From the NCBI GenBank assembly GCA_024998595.1, contig JACOEK010000001.1, positions 620,001 through 684,000 of the forward strand: a stretch of DNA of 64,000 nt, read 5' to 3'. The position numbers and the translations under genes were made by a program. This DNA is from Nitrospira sp. (GTDB lineage Bacteria; Nitrospirota; Nitrospiria; Nitrospirales; Nitrospiraceae). The notes beneath the pieces were generated by a model. It was not told the DNA's origin. It searched no databases and saw nothing but the letters and a program-made list of their open reading frames with translations. Position 1 is the first letter of the stretch; the number at the start of each line of letters is the position of its first letter. Of this stretch, positions 57,543 through 64,000 are shown one piece after another.

Positions 57543-58913
57543 GTGCCGGCGTATGGGGAGAAGCCTATAGATGAACACTCGCCGTTTGCAAAGCGCATGA
57601 CAAAGGACATTCTCAAACATTGGGCGCTGACCGCACAAATTGCCCTCAATACCCTTATTGGATATTTGTTCATAAAATTCTTAGCATCCAATTGGGGCGC
57701 CTCAGCGCACAAAGACGCTTTCGATGTTGCCTATTCCATCCCTTTCCTGCTGATGAGCGTCAGCGGGGTCACGTTTCTAGAGGCGGTCATTACCACTAGA
57801 TTTTCAATTATGCATGGGAATGACCGTGCCCGAGCCATAGCTATGTTCTCAGGCATGCTCAATTATCTGCTTATCTTCTCGACTTGCCTCATAGGGCTGA
57901 CCGTTATGTTTTCAGCTCAGTTCACAGAATTGTTGGCTCCTGGTCTTCAGGAAGCAGCTAAGCAAGAGGCGCAAGACCTCATGCTCCTATTCATGCCGTT
58001 AGTGATGGTATTGGGGGTAGGCTCACTCCTGAGCGCGATCCTCACCGCGCATCACGTGCCTGTTGGCACCGAGGTGTATCAGTTGATAAGCCGCTTGGGC
58101 CTCATAGGCGGATGGTTGATCTTTGGATATGTTCCTACCCTCAAAGAAACAGCTATTTCATTGTCTGTATTCGGGGCATGCGGGCTTCTCTTCATGTGGA
58201 TTATTTTTGCCCGAGTCACGAAGCTTCAGTACAAGCCCTGGATCAGCAGCGAACACAATGAGATTCGACAAGTCTTGAGTCAAGGAATGGGGTTGCTCCT
58301 GACGTCCGTGTTGGCTCAAGCGGCGCTAGCATATCTACGGAGACTTGGGTCGCTTGATGGGGTGGGAACCATTGCCATGCTGTCGTATGCGTTAGCACTG
58401 ATTTATCCGCTGTCAATTTTAGCTGCCAAGCCGATCGCGCTGGTGATAGGTCCGCGGTATATCCGCTATATGCAATCAGGCGATTTCAGGTCGGCCAAGA
58501 ATGTGCTGTATTTCTCCTGCGGAGGTTTGCTTTTGGTCACTCTTGCGATCGCAGCGGTGATCTACGGCAACGTTCAGGCAGTGATTGAGTTTATTCTTGG
58601 CGGCGGTGAATTTGATGCATCGGTTGCAAGCGTGACGGGTGGTCTGTTGGGGCTCGCCATCTGGGGCTTGCCAGCCGAGGCTCTCTCGAGAGTCTTGCTA
58701 GTCCCGCTCCTCAATGACGGGCGAATGCATGCGGTATCAGTCATTTATTCCACCAGATATATTCTGCAAATGGGCCTCAGCTATGCGCTATTTAATTGGT
58801 CAGGGAAAAATGGGCTAATATGGAGTTATGTTGTTGCAGTTGGGCTGCAGGTGTTTTTGGAAGCAGGCTACCTTTTCTATATCATGGGGAAAAAAGCGTC
58901 GAAGTTTAGCTGA
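57543..58913 (+). CDS. MurJ/MVF-like polysaccharide lipid flippase
   Basis: This 456-aa protein with about 12-14 hydrophobic segments matches the MurJ/MVF branch of the MOP exporter superfamily: ALTAQIALNTLIGYLFIKFLASNWGASAHKDAFDVAYSIPFLL, LMLLFMPLVMVLGVGSLLSAILTAHHVP and ALALIYPLSILAAKPIALVI. In a polysaccharide cluster such proteins flip lipid-linked repeat units to the periplasm, acting as the Wzx; lipid II flipping is the alternative. GTG 57543 begins 18 residues before a second possible start, ATG 57597; neither has a strong ribosome site. The base composition is visibly more AT-rich than in the metabolic operons. Confidence 0.72.
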   Translation: MPAYGEKPIDEHSPFAKRMTKDILKHWALTAQIALNTLIGYLFIKFLASNWGASAHKDAFDVAYSIPFLLMSVSGVTFLEAVITTRFSIMHGNDRARAIAMFSGMLNYLLIFSTCLIGLTVMFSAQFTELLAPGLQEAAKQEAQDLMLLFMPLVMVLGVGSLLSAILTAHHVPVGTEVYQLISRLGLIGGWLIFGYVPTLKETAISLSVFGACGLLFMWIIFARVTKLQYKPWISSEHNEIRQVLSQGMGLLLTSVLAQAALAYLRRLGSLDGVGTIAMLSYALALIYPLSILAAKPIALVIGPRYIRYMQSGDFRSAKNVLYFSCGGLLLVTLAIAAVIYGNVQAVIEFILGGGEFDASVASVTGGLLGLAIWGLPAEALSRVLLVPLLNDGRMHAVSVIYSTRYILQMGLSYALFNWSGKNGLIWSYVVAVGLQVFLEAGYLFYIMGKKASKFS

Positions 58914-58980
58914 AATGATGACTGGGCCTCGATACTAAGCGGACTGTGAAGCACTGCTGCATACCGGTTCTGACGGTTGT

Positions 58981-60387
58981 ATGGATGATCCATTTTTATA
59001 TCTTCTTCTCACGGTCCTAACCGGTATTGCCACGATACCATTCGGACTTTTTCCCTTGAAAAAAAAGAAGGATATCTTCGATCCGATTTATTGGGCGTCG
59101 GCCTTCTTCCTCCTGTTGTTTGTGGTGCGAGCAATCTTCGATCTTACGCTCGGATCGGCATTTCTATCCCCACCGTTTGATGAGCGAACTGCTCATGCCT
59201 TTATTCTCGCAGTGTTGTACCTCATTCCAAGTTTGGTCTGTTTCTTCATAGCCTACTATTCGACTCTCGGTGATTGCATTGCTCGGACACTTCCTGCCTT
59301 GCCAGTTAAATGGAGAAGCGAGCGAGTCACCCTTCTATTGCCGGTGCTGATCGGCGTGGGACTGCTTTCTCAGTTTTTGCTTATCCAATACTTGGGGGGA
59401 TTGTCTAATTTTCTTGATGACAAACAGCGCACCCTCACTGAGCCGGGACAAGGATTTTTGGCAGCGGGAGTTTCACTGGTTCCTCTGGCTTTCGGGGTTG
59501 CCTTGACCAGATGCCTGGTCGATAAAACCGGGCGGATTGTGACTTACCTCGTGTTGTTGCCTCTCGTTCTGGTGTTAGGCCTGATTTCTGGGTCGAAAGC
59601 GGCATTTCTCGGACCGTTCTTGGCGATATTGGTCTCAGTCCATTACCTAAGAAAGCGCGTGAGTTTTGGAGTCATTGTTCTATTTGCGCTACTCGCCGTA
59701 TTGGTCTTTCCGATGTTCAACTTATACCGTCAAGTCGGAACCATTGATCGTACGCTTGAAACAATTGATCAATTTCCGGGCTCTTTTTACGGGGACGACC
59801 TGCCGCCGGAAGAAGTGGCAGCGATGCTTGTGAGGAGTGCCCTGAGCAGGTTTCTGGGCATCGACTCACTCACCTATATTATTAGGGATACGCCGGAGAT
59901 CATGGATTTTCAGTACGGTCGCACCGTTATTGGGGCGGTATTAGCATGGGTGCCGCGACAAATTTGGGCGGATAAGCCGGTGGGATTTGCCCAGTTATTT
60001 GGAGAGACATATCTAGGACATATTTTTTACGGAACTGGGACTGCGGCTGCGCCAACTTTACTCGGAGAGGCATACCTCAATTGGCACATCGGAGGGATGG
60101 TGGCGCTCGCATTGCTGTGTGGAGTGCTGGTGCGATGTTCATATGCGTATCTCATTGAACAACAGTTTGGACAGCCGGCCGTGTTTTTATATAGTTGCCT
60201 CTTTTTACACCTCTTCACCTTTTGGGAGCGAAGCATAGATGGTATTGTCGTGGCCACATTAATGCTCCTTTTTCAAGCCGCTGTGGTGATCCTGTTGGTA
60301 GGGGGACCGTCCGTTCCCAAAAGATCGTCTTTTCCCGAGGTCATACAATTGTACCGGGCATCGAAAGCGCCGAGAGACAATCAATGA
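58981..60387 (+). CDS. wzy: Wzy-like oligosaccharide repeat-unit polymerase
   Basis: The 468-aa polytopic protein has about 10-12 TM segments and a large periplasmic loop (about residues 245-340). YGRTVIGAVLAWVPRQIWADKPVGFAQLFGETYLG and APTLLGEAYLNWHIGGMVALALLCGVLVRCSYAYL resemble O-antigen and exopolysaccharide polymerases. Such proteins vary strongly in sequence, so the call relies on topology, these segments and position between a flippase and glycosyltransferases. Its stop overlaps the next start by 4 nt (ATGA). Confidence 0.75.
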   Translation: MDDPFLYLLLTVLTGIATIPFGLFPLKKKKDIFDPIYWASAFFLLLFVVRAIFDLTLGSAFLSPPFDERTAHAFILAVLYLIPSLVCFFIAYYSTLGDCIARTLPALPVKWRSERVTLLLPVLIGVGLLSQFLLIQYLGGLSNFLDDKQRTLTEPGQGFLAAGVSLVPLAFGVALTRCLVDKTGRIVTYLVLLPLVLVLGLISGSKAAFLGPFLAILVSVHYLRKRVSFGVIVLFALLAVLVFPMFNLYRQVGTIDRTLETIDQFPGSFYGDDLPPEEVAAMLVRSALSRFLGIDSLTYIIRDTPEIMDFQYGRTVIGAVLAWVPRQIWADKPVGFAQLFGETYLGHIFYGTGTAAAPTLLGEAYLNWHIGGMVALALLCGVLVRCSYAYLIEQQFGQPAVFLYSCLFLHLFTFWERSIDGIVVATLMLLFQAAVVILLVGGPSVPKRSSFPEVIQLYRASKAPRDNQ

Positions 60388-61421
60388 AGGGGTTGCTCTC
60401 TGAAGTCACTAGAGGAATTTTTGTATTAAATCACCATGGATTTGGGAATGTTGTTTTGAGCCTTCCCTTGCTTCGAGCGATCTCACGATGGGCACTGAAC
60501 AAATATGTTGTGCGGGTTCTGTTTAGGAGCTCAGAGTATTTTGAACTCATTCAGAACGACGTAGTGGGTATTGAGCCCATCTATCTTCGTGCTCGATACG
60601 AGGGATTCAAAGGATTGTATAACCTTCGATTGGATTTTGGAGGAACGGCGGATTTGCTCATCGCGGTGCCCGGTGTACCGGTGAGCACTGCCGTTGCTGT
60701 CAAAATTGCAATTGGAGCCGATCATATGGCCGGCGAAGTACTGCCTTCCAAGCAGTGGCTATTTTCTGTGTCGGCAGAAAAAGAATGGACCAAGTCCATT
60801 TTGAAAAGTCAGCAGGAACTTGCGCTGTCCTTGGGCCTTCATATGGATATTCCCCATCCAGTTCTGAGTCTTTCGAAAACAGAAGAGGAGTGGGGACGGA
60901 AGACTGTCAGCGAGGCTTTTGAGAAGCCTGTCCATCCGATTATCGGTGTCCAGTGCGGTGCGAAAGAGGTGGCCAAGCAATGGCCTGCTCATTCATTTGG
61001 GCAAGCGCTTGCCTTATTAAGATGCAAATTTCCCGATCTTGGTGTGGTCAGCTTCGGCTCGAAAGGAGAACAGGCAGAAACTTCCGCTGCGCGAAGTGTG
61101 ACGGGGGGGATTCCTTGGTTGGATGGTGTGGGAAAATGGACTATTAGAGAAAGTCTAGCGATCTTAAAACAATGCAACGTCATCTTGTCCGGTGATACGG
61201 GGATTATGCATATGGCCGCAGGTCTTGGGATTTCGACTGTCAGTGTATTTGGTCCGACTTCACCTGAAAGACTTGCTCCCTTATATGCTGGTGGAGTCGT
61301 TGCCAGACCTACGACGTCCTGTCACCCCTGTTTCCGTGACAAATGGACACATTGTGAATGTATCAGGTTGATCTCGCCAGATGAGATTGTCGGATTGCTC
61401 GAGCATTGTTTAGGAAAGTGA
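60384..61421 (+). CDS. Glycosyltransferase family 9 (heptosyltransferase-like)
   Basis: This 345-aa protein has GT-B features of the GT9 family: FVLNHHGFGNVVLSLPLLRAISRW at the N-terminus, a GVQCGAKEVAKQWPAHSFGQALALL acceptor-side segment and the nucleotide-sugar segment LSGDTGIMHMAAGLGISTVSVFGPTSPERLAPL. It adds a sugar to a lipid A core or polysaccharide precursor. The track starts at 60195, inside wzy; ATG 60384 overlaps the wzy stop and is favoured by coupling. The conserved C-terminal CHPCFRDKWTHCECIRLISPDEI is typical. Confidence 0.82.
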   Translation: MKGLLSEVTRGIFVLNHHGFGNVVLSLPLLRAISRWALNKYVVRVLFRSSEYFELIQNDVVGIEPIYLRARYEGFKGLYNLRLDFGGTADLLIAVPGVPVSTAVAVKIAIGADHMAGEVLPSKQWLFSVSAEKEWTKSILKSQQELALSLGLHMDIPHPVLSLSKTEEEWGRKTVSEAFEKPVHPIIGVQCGAKEVAKQWPAHSFGQALALLRCKFPDLGVVSFGSKGEQAETSAARSVTGGIPWLDGVGKWTIRESLAILKQCNVILSGDTGIMHMAAGLGISTVSVFGPTSPERLAPLYAGGVVARPTTSCHPCFRDKWTHCECIRLISPDEIVGLLEHCLGK

Positions 61422-61551
61422 GATGCTTCTCAAGTATGTTCACGAAACATAGTTGAGTCTCAATTGAATGAGTCATGTATCCTGTTATTGTAGTTGCTCC
61501 GTACTGTGCAGGGCAGGCAGGCAATCTCTCCCTTCAGGGATAAGCTAGATA

Positions 61552-62601
61552 ATGCTCACGCTTACTTCCAAGCCATTCGTCACTATTCTTGTGCCATGCC
61601 GTAATGAGGTGCGGTATATCGGCGCCTGTCTTCTTTCCATCCTTGGGAATACATACGACGACCATTTGTTGGAAGTGCTTGTGATTGATGGGTTGAGTGA
61701 TGATGGAACAAGGAAGGAGATCGAGCGAATAGCCGCAAACCATCCATCGGTCAGGATGGTAGATAATCCCAAGCGTACGACTCCTGCGGCGTTGAACGTG
61801 GGGATTCAGCAAGCCAAAGGAGATGTCCTCATCCGGATGGACGCTCATGCAACCTATCCTCCCGATTACATTTCCAAATTGATAGACTGGCAATGCAAAA
61901 CAGGCGCGGACAATGTCGGAGGGATTCGAATCGCGGTTGCTGCGGATCGAACTCCCATGGCCGCTGCAATTGCCTGTGGAGTCTCACACCCGTTCGGGGT
62001 CGGAACGTCCAATTACCAAGTCGGACTTTCTGCCCCTAAATGGGTGGATACCGTGTGGGGTGGCTGCTTCAAAAAGGAACTCTTTAAGACAATTGGTTCT
62101 TTCGATGAACAATTCATTAGAAATCAGGACGATGAATTCAATCATCGCCTCATTGCCAAGGGCGGACGGGTGTTGCTCGTGCCAGATGTGCACGCTTTTT
62201 ATGTGGCGAGAAATTCTCTCTCCAAGTTGTGGTGTATGTTTTACCAGTACGGATATTTCAAGCCCCTCACAAGACATAAGCTCGGTAAAATTATGACTGG
62301 GAGGCAACTTGCTCCTGCCGCGATGGTGATAAGCGGCGCGCTTTCATTGGTTTTAGCCATTGTTTTCCCGAAGTCCCTCATCTTGTTCATCGCATTGGTA
62401 TCCGTGTATGTGACAGCTAGTGCCGCCCTCGGCATTCAGATCGGCATGAAAAATGGCTGGTTGTGTGGTCTCTGGATGCTCGTCGTTTTTCCGATAATTC
62501 ACTTAAGTTATGGGATCGGATTTCTCCAGGGTGCACTGACTTTCTGGCTCTTGCCGAAGCAACGTACTGGCGATGTGACAGCGACACCTCTTTCGAGATG
62601 A
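61552..62601 (+). CDS. Glycosyltransferase family 2, ExoA-like
   Basis: The 349-aa protein has a GT-A domain (VTILVPCRNEVRYIGACLLSIL, LEVLVIDGLSDDGT, GDVLIRMDAHATYPPDYI with the DxD-like MDAH, and the catalytic ED/QDDEFNHRL segment), then two to three C-terminal TM helices. It closely resembles ExoA of succinoglycan synthesis, including the GGIRI and VGTSNYQVG segments. It is a membrane-anchored transferase extending a lipid-linked saccharide. A 130-nt gap separates it from the GT9 gene, so it may have its own start. Confidence 0.85.
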   Translation: MLTLTSKPFVTILVPCRNEVRYIGACLLSILGNTYDDHLLEVLVIDGLSDDGTRKEIERIAANHPSVRMVDNPKRTTPAALNVGIQQAKGDVLIRMDAHATYPPDYISKLIDWQCKTGADNVGGIRIAVAADRTPMAAAIACGVSHPFGVGTSNYQVGLSAPKWVDTVWGGCFKKELFKTIGSFDEQFIRNQDDEFNHRLIAKGGRVLLVPDVHAFYVARNSLSKLWCMFYQYGYFKPLTRHKLGKIMTGRQLAPAAMVISGALSLVLAIVFPKSLILFIALVSVYVTASAALGIQIGMKNGWLCGLWMLVVFPIIHLSYGIGFLQGALTFWLLPKQRTGDVTATPLSR

Positions 62602-62642
62602 TCCCTGTTCAAGAGTGGCTGGTTGGATAGTTGGGTAGGACG

Positions 62643-63347
62643 ATGACGCCATTCGATGAAGAGGAAGCTCGACTTCGACAGGTCGTGACGCGACGAGTGC
62701 AGCAACTGCCGCATGACCTCTATGCAATGACCAACTGCGGTCAATTGTATATGTTGCAGGAGCGAGAACGCCGGGTTCTGAGCATTTTGCGGAAGAACAA
62801 GTCCGACGTGCTCAACGTAGGTCGTATCCTTGAAGTAGGCTGCGGAACAGGCCTTTGGATTCGTGACCTCATCAGATGGGGTGTCAATCCCGCCCGCATT
62901 ACTGGAGTAGAGCTTTTGCCAGAACGCGCGGTCGAGGCACGGCGACTATGTCCCGCAGAAGTGTCTATCCATTGTGGGAATGCTGCGACCCTTACATTTC
63001 CGGCGGATACGTTTGACCTTGTCATTCAGTCCACCGTGTTTACGTCTATTCTGAATCGAGAGGTTCAGAAGGATTTGGCTCGAGAAATGCTCAGGGTCCT
63101 CAAACCCGACGGGTTCATCCTCTGGTATGACTTTCATCTGAATAATCCCCGGAATCCTGACGTGCGTGGTGTCACACGGTATGATGTTCAACGACTCTTC
63201 CCCCAGTGTCACATCCAGCTAGCGCCCATTACGCTCGCTCCGCCGCTCGTCCGGCTCTTGGCGCCAGTTTCCTGGCTGGGCTGCCATTTGTTAAGCCTGG
63301 TGCCATTCTTTTGCACGCACTACCTCGGAATCATAAGGAAACGTTGA
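62643..63347 (+). CDS. Class I SAM-dependent methyltransferase
   Basis: This 234-aa protein has the SAM-binding motif ILEVGCGTGLWIRDLIRWG, ITGVELLPERAVEAR and FDLVIQSTVFTSILNREVQKDLAREMLRVLKPDGFILWYDF. Such enzymes in polysaccharide loci methylate sugars or terminate chains. The track start is TTG 62631; ATG 62643, four codons later, has AGGA just upstream. The C-terminal hydrophobic stretch (LVRLLAPVSWLGCHLLSLVPFFCTHYL) may contact the membrane. Confidence 0.82.
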   Translation: MTPFDEEEARLRQVVTRRVQQLPHDLYAMTNCGQLYMLQERERRVLSILRKNKSDVLNVGRILEVGCGTGLWIRDLIRWGVNPARITGVELLPERAVEARRLCPAEVSIHCGNAATLTFPADTFDLVIQSTVFTSILNREVQKDLAREMLRVLKPDGFILWYDFHLNNPRNPDVRGVTRYDVQRLFPQCHIQLAPITLAPPLVRLLAPVSWLGCHLLSLVPFFCTHYLGIIRKR

Positions 63348-63351
63348 TGCA

Positions 63352-64000
63352 ATGAGTGGAAAATGGGTTCCATTCCATGCACCCTCAATCGGCGAAGAAG
63401 AAATTGCAGCAGTGTCCCAGGTTCTACGTTCGGGTTGGCTGACATCCGGCAGTAAAGTGAAGGAATTCGAATCGCTCTTTGCCGAGCAGGTCGGAGCCAA
63501 GCATGCGGTGGCTACCAATTCGGGGACGGCTGCTTTGCATATCGCCTTAGAGGCGCTCGGAGTGAAAGAAGGTGATGAGGTAATCGTTCCGACAATGACC
63601 TTTGCGGCGACTGCAGAGGTCGTCCACTACTTAAGAGCAACGCCTGTGCTGGTCGATTGTGAGCCGGTCACACTGAATCTGGACCTGAATGCACTCGATC
63701 GCGCTATGACTCGTCGCACCAAGGTCATTATGCCGGTACACTTTGGCGGACATCCTTGTGAAATGGATCGAATTCAGAGACTTGCAGAATCACACCATGC
63801 GACTGTGGTGGAAGATGCGGCTCATGCGTTTCCGGCGTGCTATCGAGACCGGCAAGTTGGTCATATAAGCGAGGTCACCTGCTTTTCGTTTTACGCCACC
63901 AAACCTCTCACAACAGGGGAGGGAGGGATGGCGACGACGGACAACGCCGAACGGGCCGAACATATGCGATGCATGACCTTGCACGGAATTACAAAAGATG
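63352..64000 (+). CDS. DegT/DnrJ/EryC1/StrS aminotransferase, partial
   Basis: The gene runs off the right edge and is missing from the ORF track because no stop is reached. The first 216 codons give WVPFHAPSIGEEEIAAVSQVLRSGWLTSGSKVKEFE, ATNSGTAALHIALEALGVKEGDEVIVPTMTFAATAEVV, VHFGGHPCEMDRI, VVEDAAHAF and the PLP-lysine motif FSFYATKPLTTGEGGM. This is the sugar aminotransferase family that makes aminosugars for lipopolysaccharide or exopolysaccharide. It starts 5 nt after the methyltransferase stop. The amino sugar cannot be deduced. Confidence 0.88.
   Translation, partial: MSGKWVPFHAPSIGEEEIAAVSQVLRSGWLTSGSKVKEFESLFAEQVGAKHAVATNSGTAALHIALEALGVKEGDEVIVPTMTFAATAEVVHYLRATPVLVDCEPVTLNLDLNALDRAMTRRTKVIMPVHFGGHPCEMDRIQRLAESHHATVVEDAAHAFPACYRDRQVGHISEVTCFSFYATKPLTTGEGGMATTDNAERAEHMRCMTLHGITKD

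Overview
The window reads as a dense chromosomal segment of a Gram-negative, autotrophic, hopanoid-producing bacterium. The best fit is the genus Nitrospira (Nitrospirota), inferred from gene content and family resemblance rather than a database search. The main pointers are a two-subunit ATP-citrate lyase inside a reductive TCA operon, system II cytochrome c maturation genes, a squalene-hopene cyclase locus and an Mla-type lipid transport operon. No CRISPR array, rRNA operon or intact insertion sequence was seen.

Region 1 (0.2-12.6 kb) is one co-directional operon, aclB-aclA-acn-icd-frdB-frdA-sucC-sucD, closed by a near-perfect Rho-independent terminator. It covers the segment from citrate cleavage through aconitase, monomeric isocitrate dehydrogenase, a soluble-looking fumarate reductase and succinyl-CoA synthetase. 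The 2-oxoacid:ferredoxin oxidoreductases, malate dehydrogenase and fumarase needed to close the cycle are not in the window. Region 2 (12.8-18.0 kb) has a radical SAM protein, a DUF72 protein, and metK plus ahcY of the SAM cycle on the minus strand. Region 3 (18.2-22.8 kb) is a compact cytochrome c maturation operon (resB, ccsA, two TlpA-like thioredoxins, ccdA) with a plausible promoter.

Region 4 (22.9-31.8 kb) is mixed housekeeping: a geranylgeranyl-reductase-family flavoprotein, bamD, fabH, a phosphate module (DUF47 protein and PiT permease facing a PhoR/PhoB pair) and ispH. Region 5 (31.9-47.4 kb) holds smc, then a lipid and envelope cluster: squalene-hopene cyclase, a hopanoid-type nucleoside phosphorylase, MlaE/F/D/C, an Omp85-like barrel without POTRA domains, a second predicted barrel, then dxs and ispG. 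Isoprenoid supply, hopanoid synthesis and inter-membrane lipid transport therefore lie next to each other.

Region 6 (47.3-64.0 kb) is accessory. It opens with a tRNA-Cys gene next to a decayed tyrosine-recombinase tail pointing at it, the typical signature of an old integration site. Then come an MBOAT acyltransferase with an SGNH-like partner, a small lipoprotein with an SRPBCC protein, a CPA2 antiporter, two outer-membrane proteins (one an internally duplicated barrel) and a polysaccharide locus (MurJ-like flippase, Wzy-like polymerase, GT9, ExoA-like GT2, methyltransferase, DegT aminotransferase) that runs off the right edge. By eye this locus is more AT-rich than the metabolic operons.

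Most interesting items: the FrdA-like subunit lacks the flavin-linking histidine and has no membrane anchor gene nearby; the Mla operon continues into a POTRA-less Omp85 barrel and abuts the hopanoid genes; the 754-aa barrel protein is a clear tandem duplication; Dxs has Asn where the HQ(A/S)YPHK-type motif normally has His; and a tRNA-linked island border is visible. Start codons were moved from the ORF track wherever a Shine-Dalgarno match or family alignment gave a better start.
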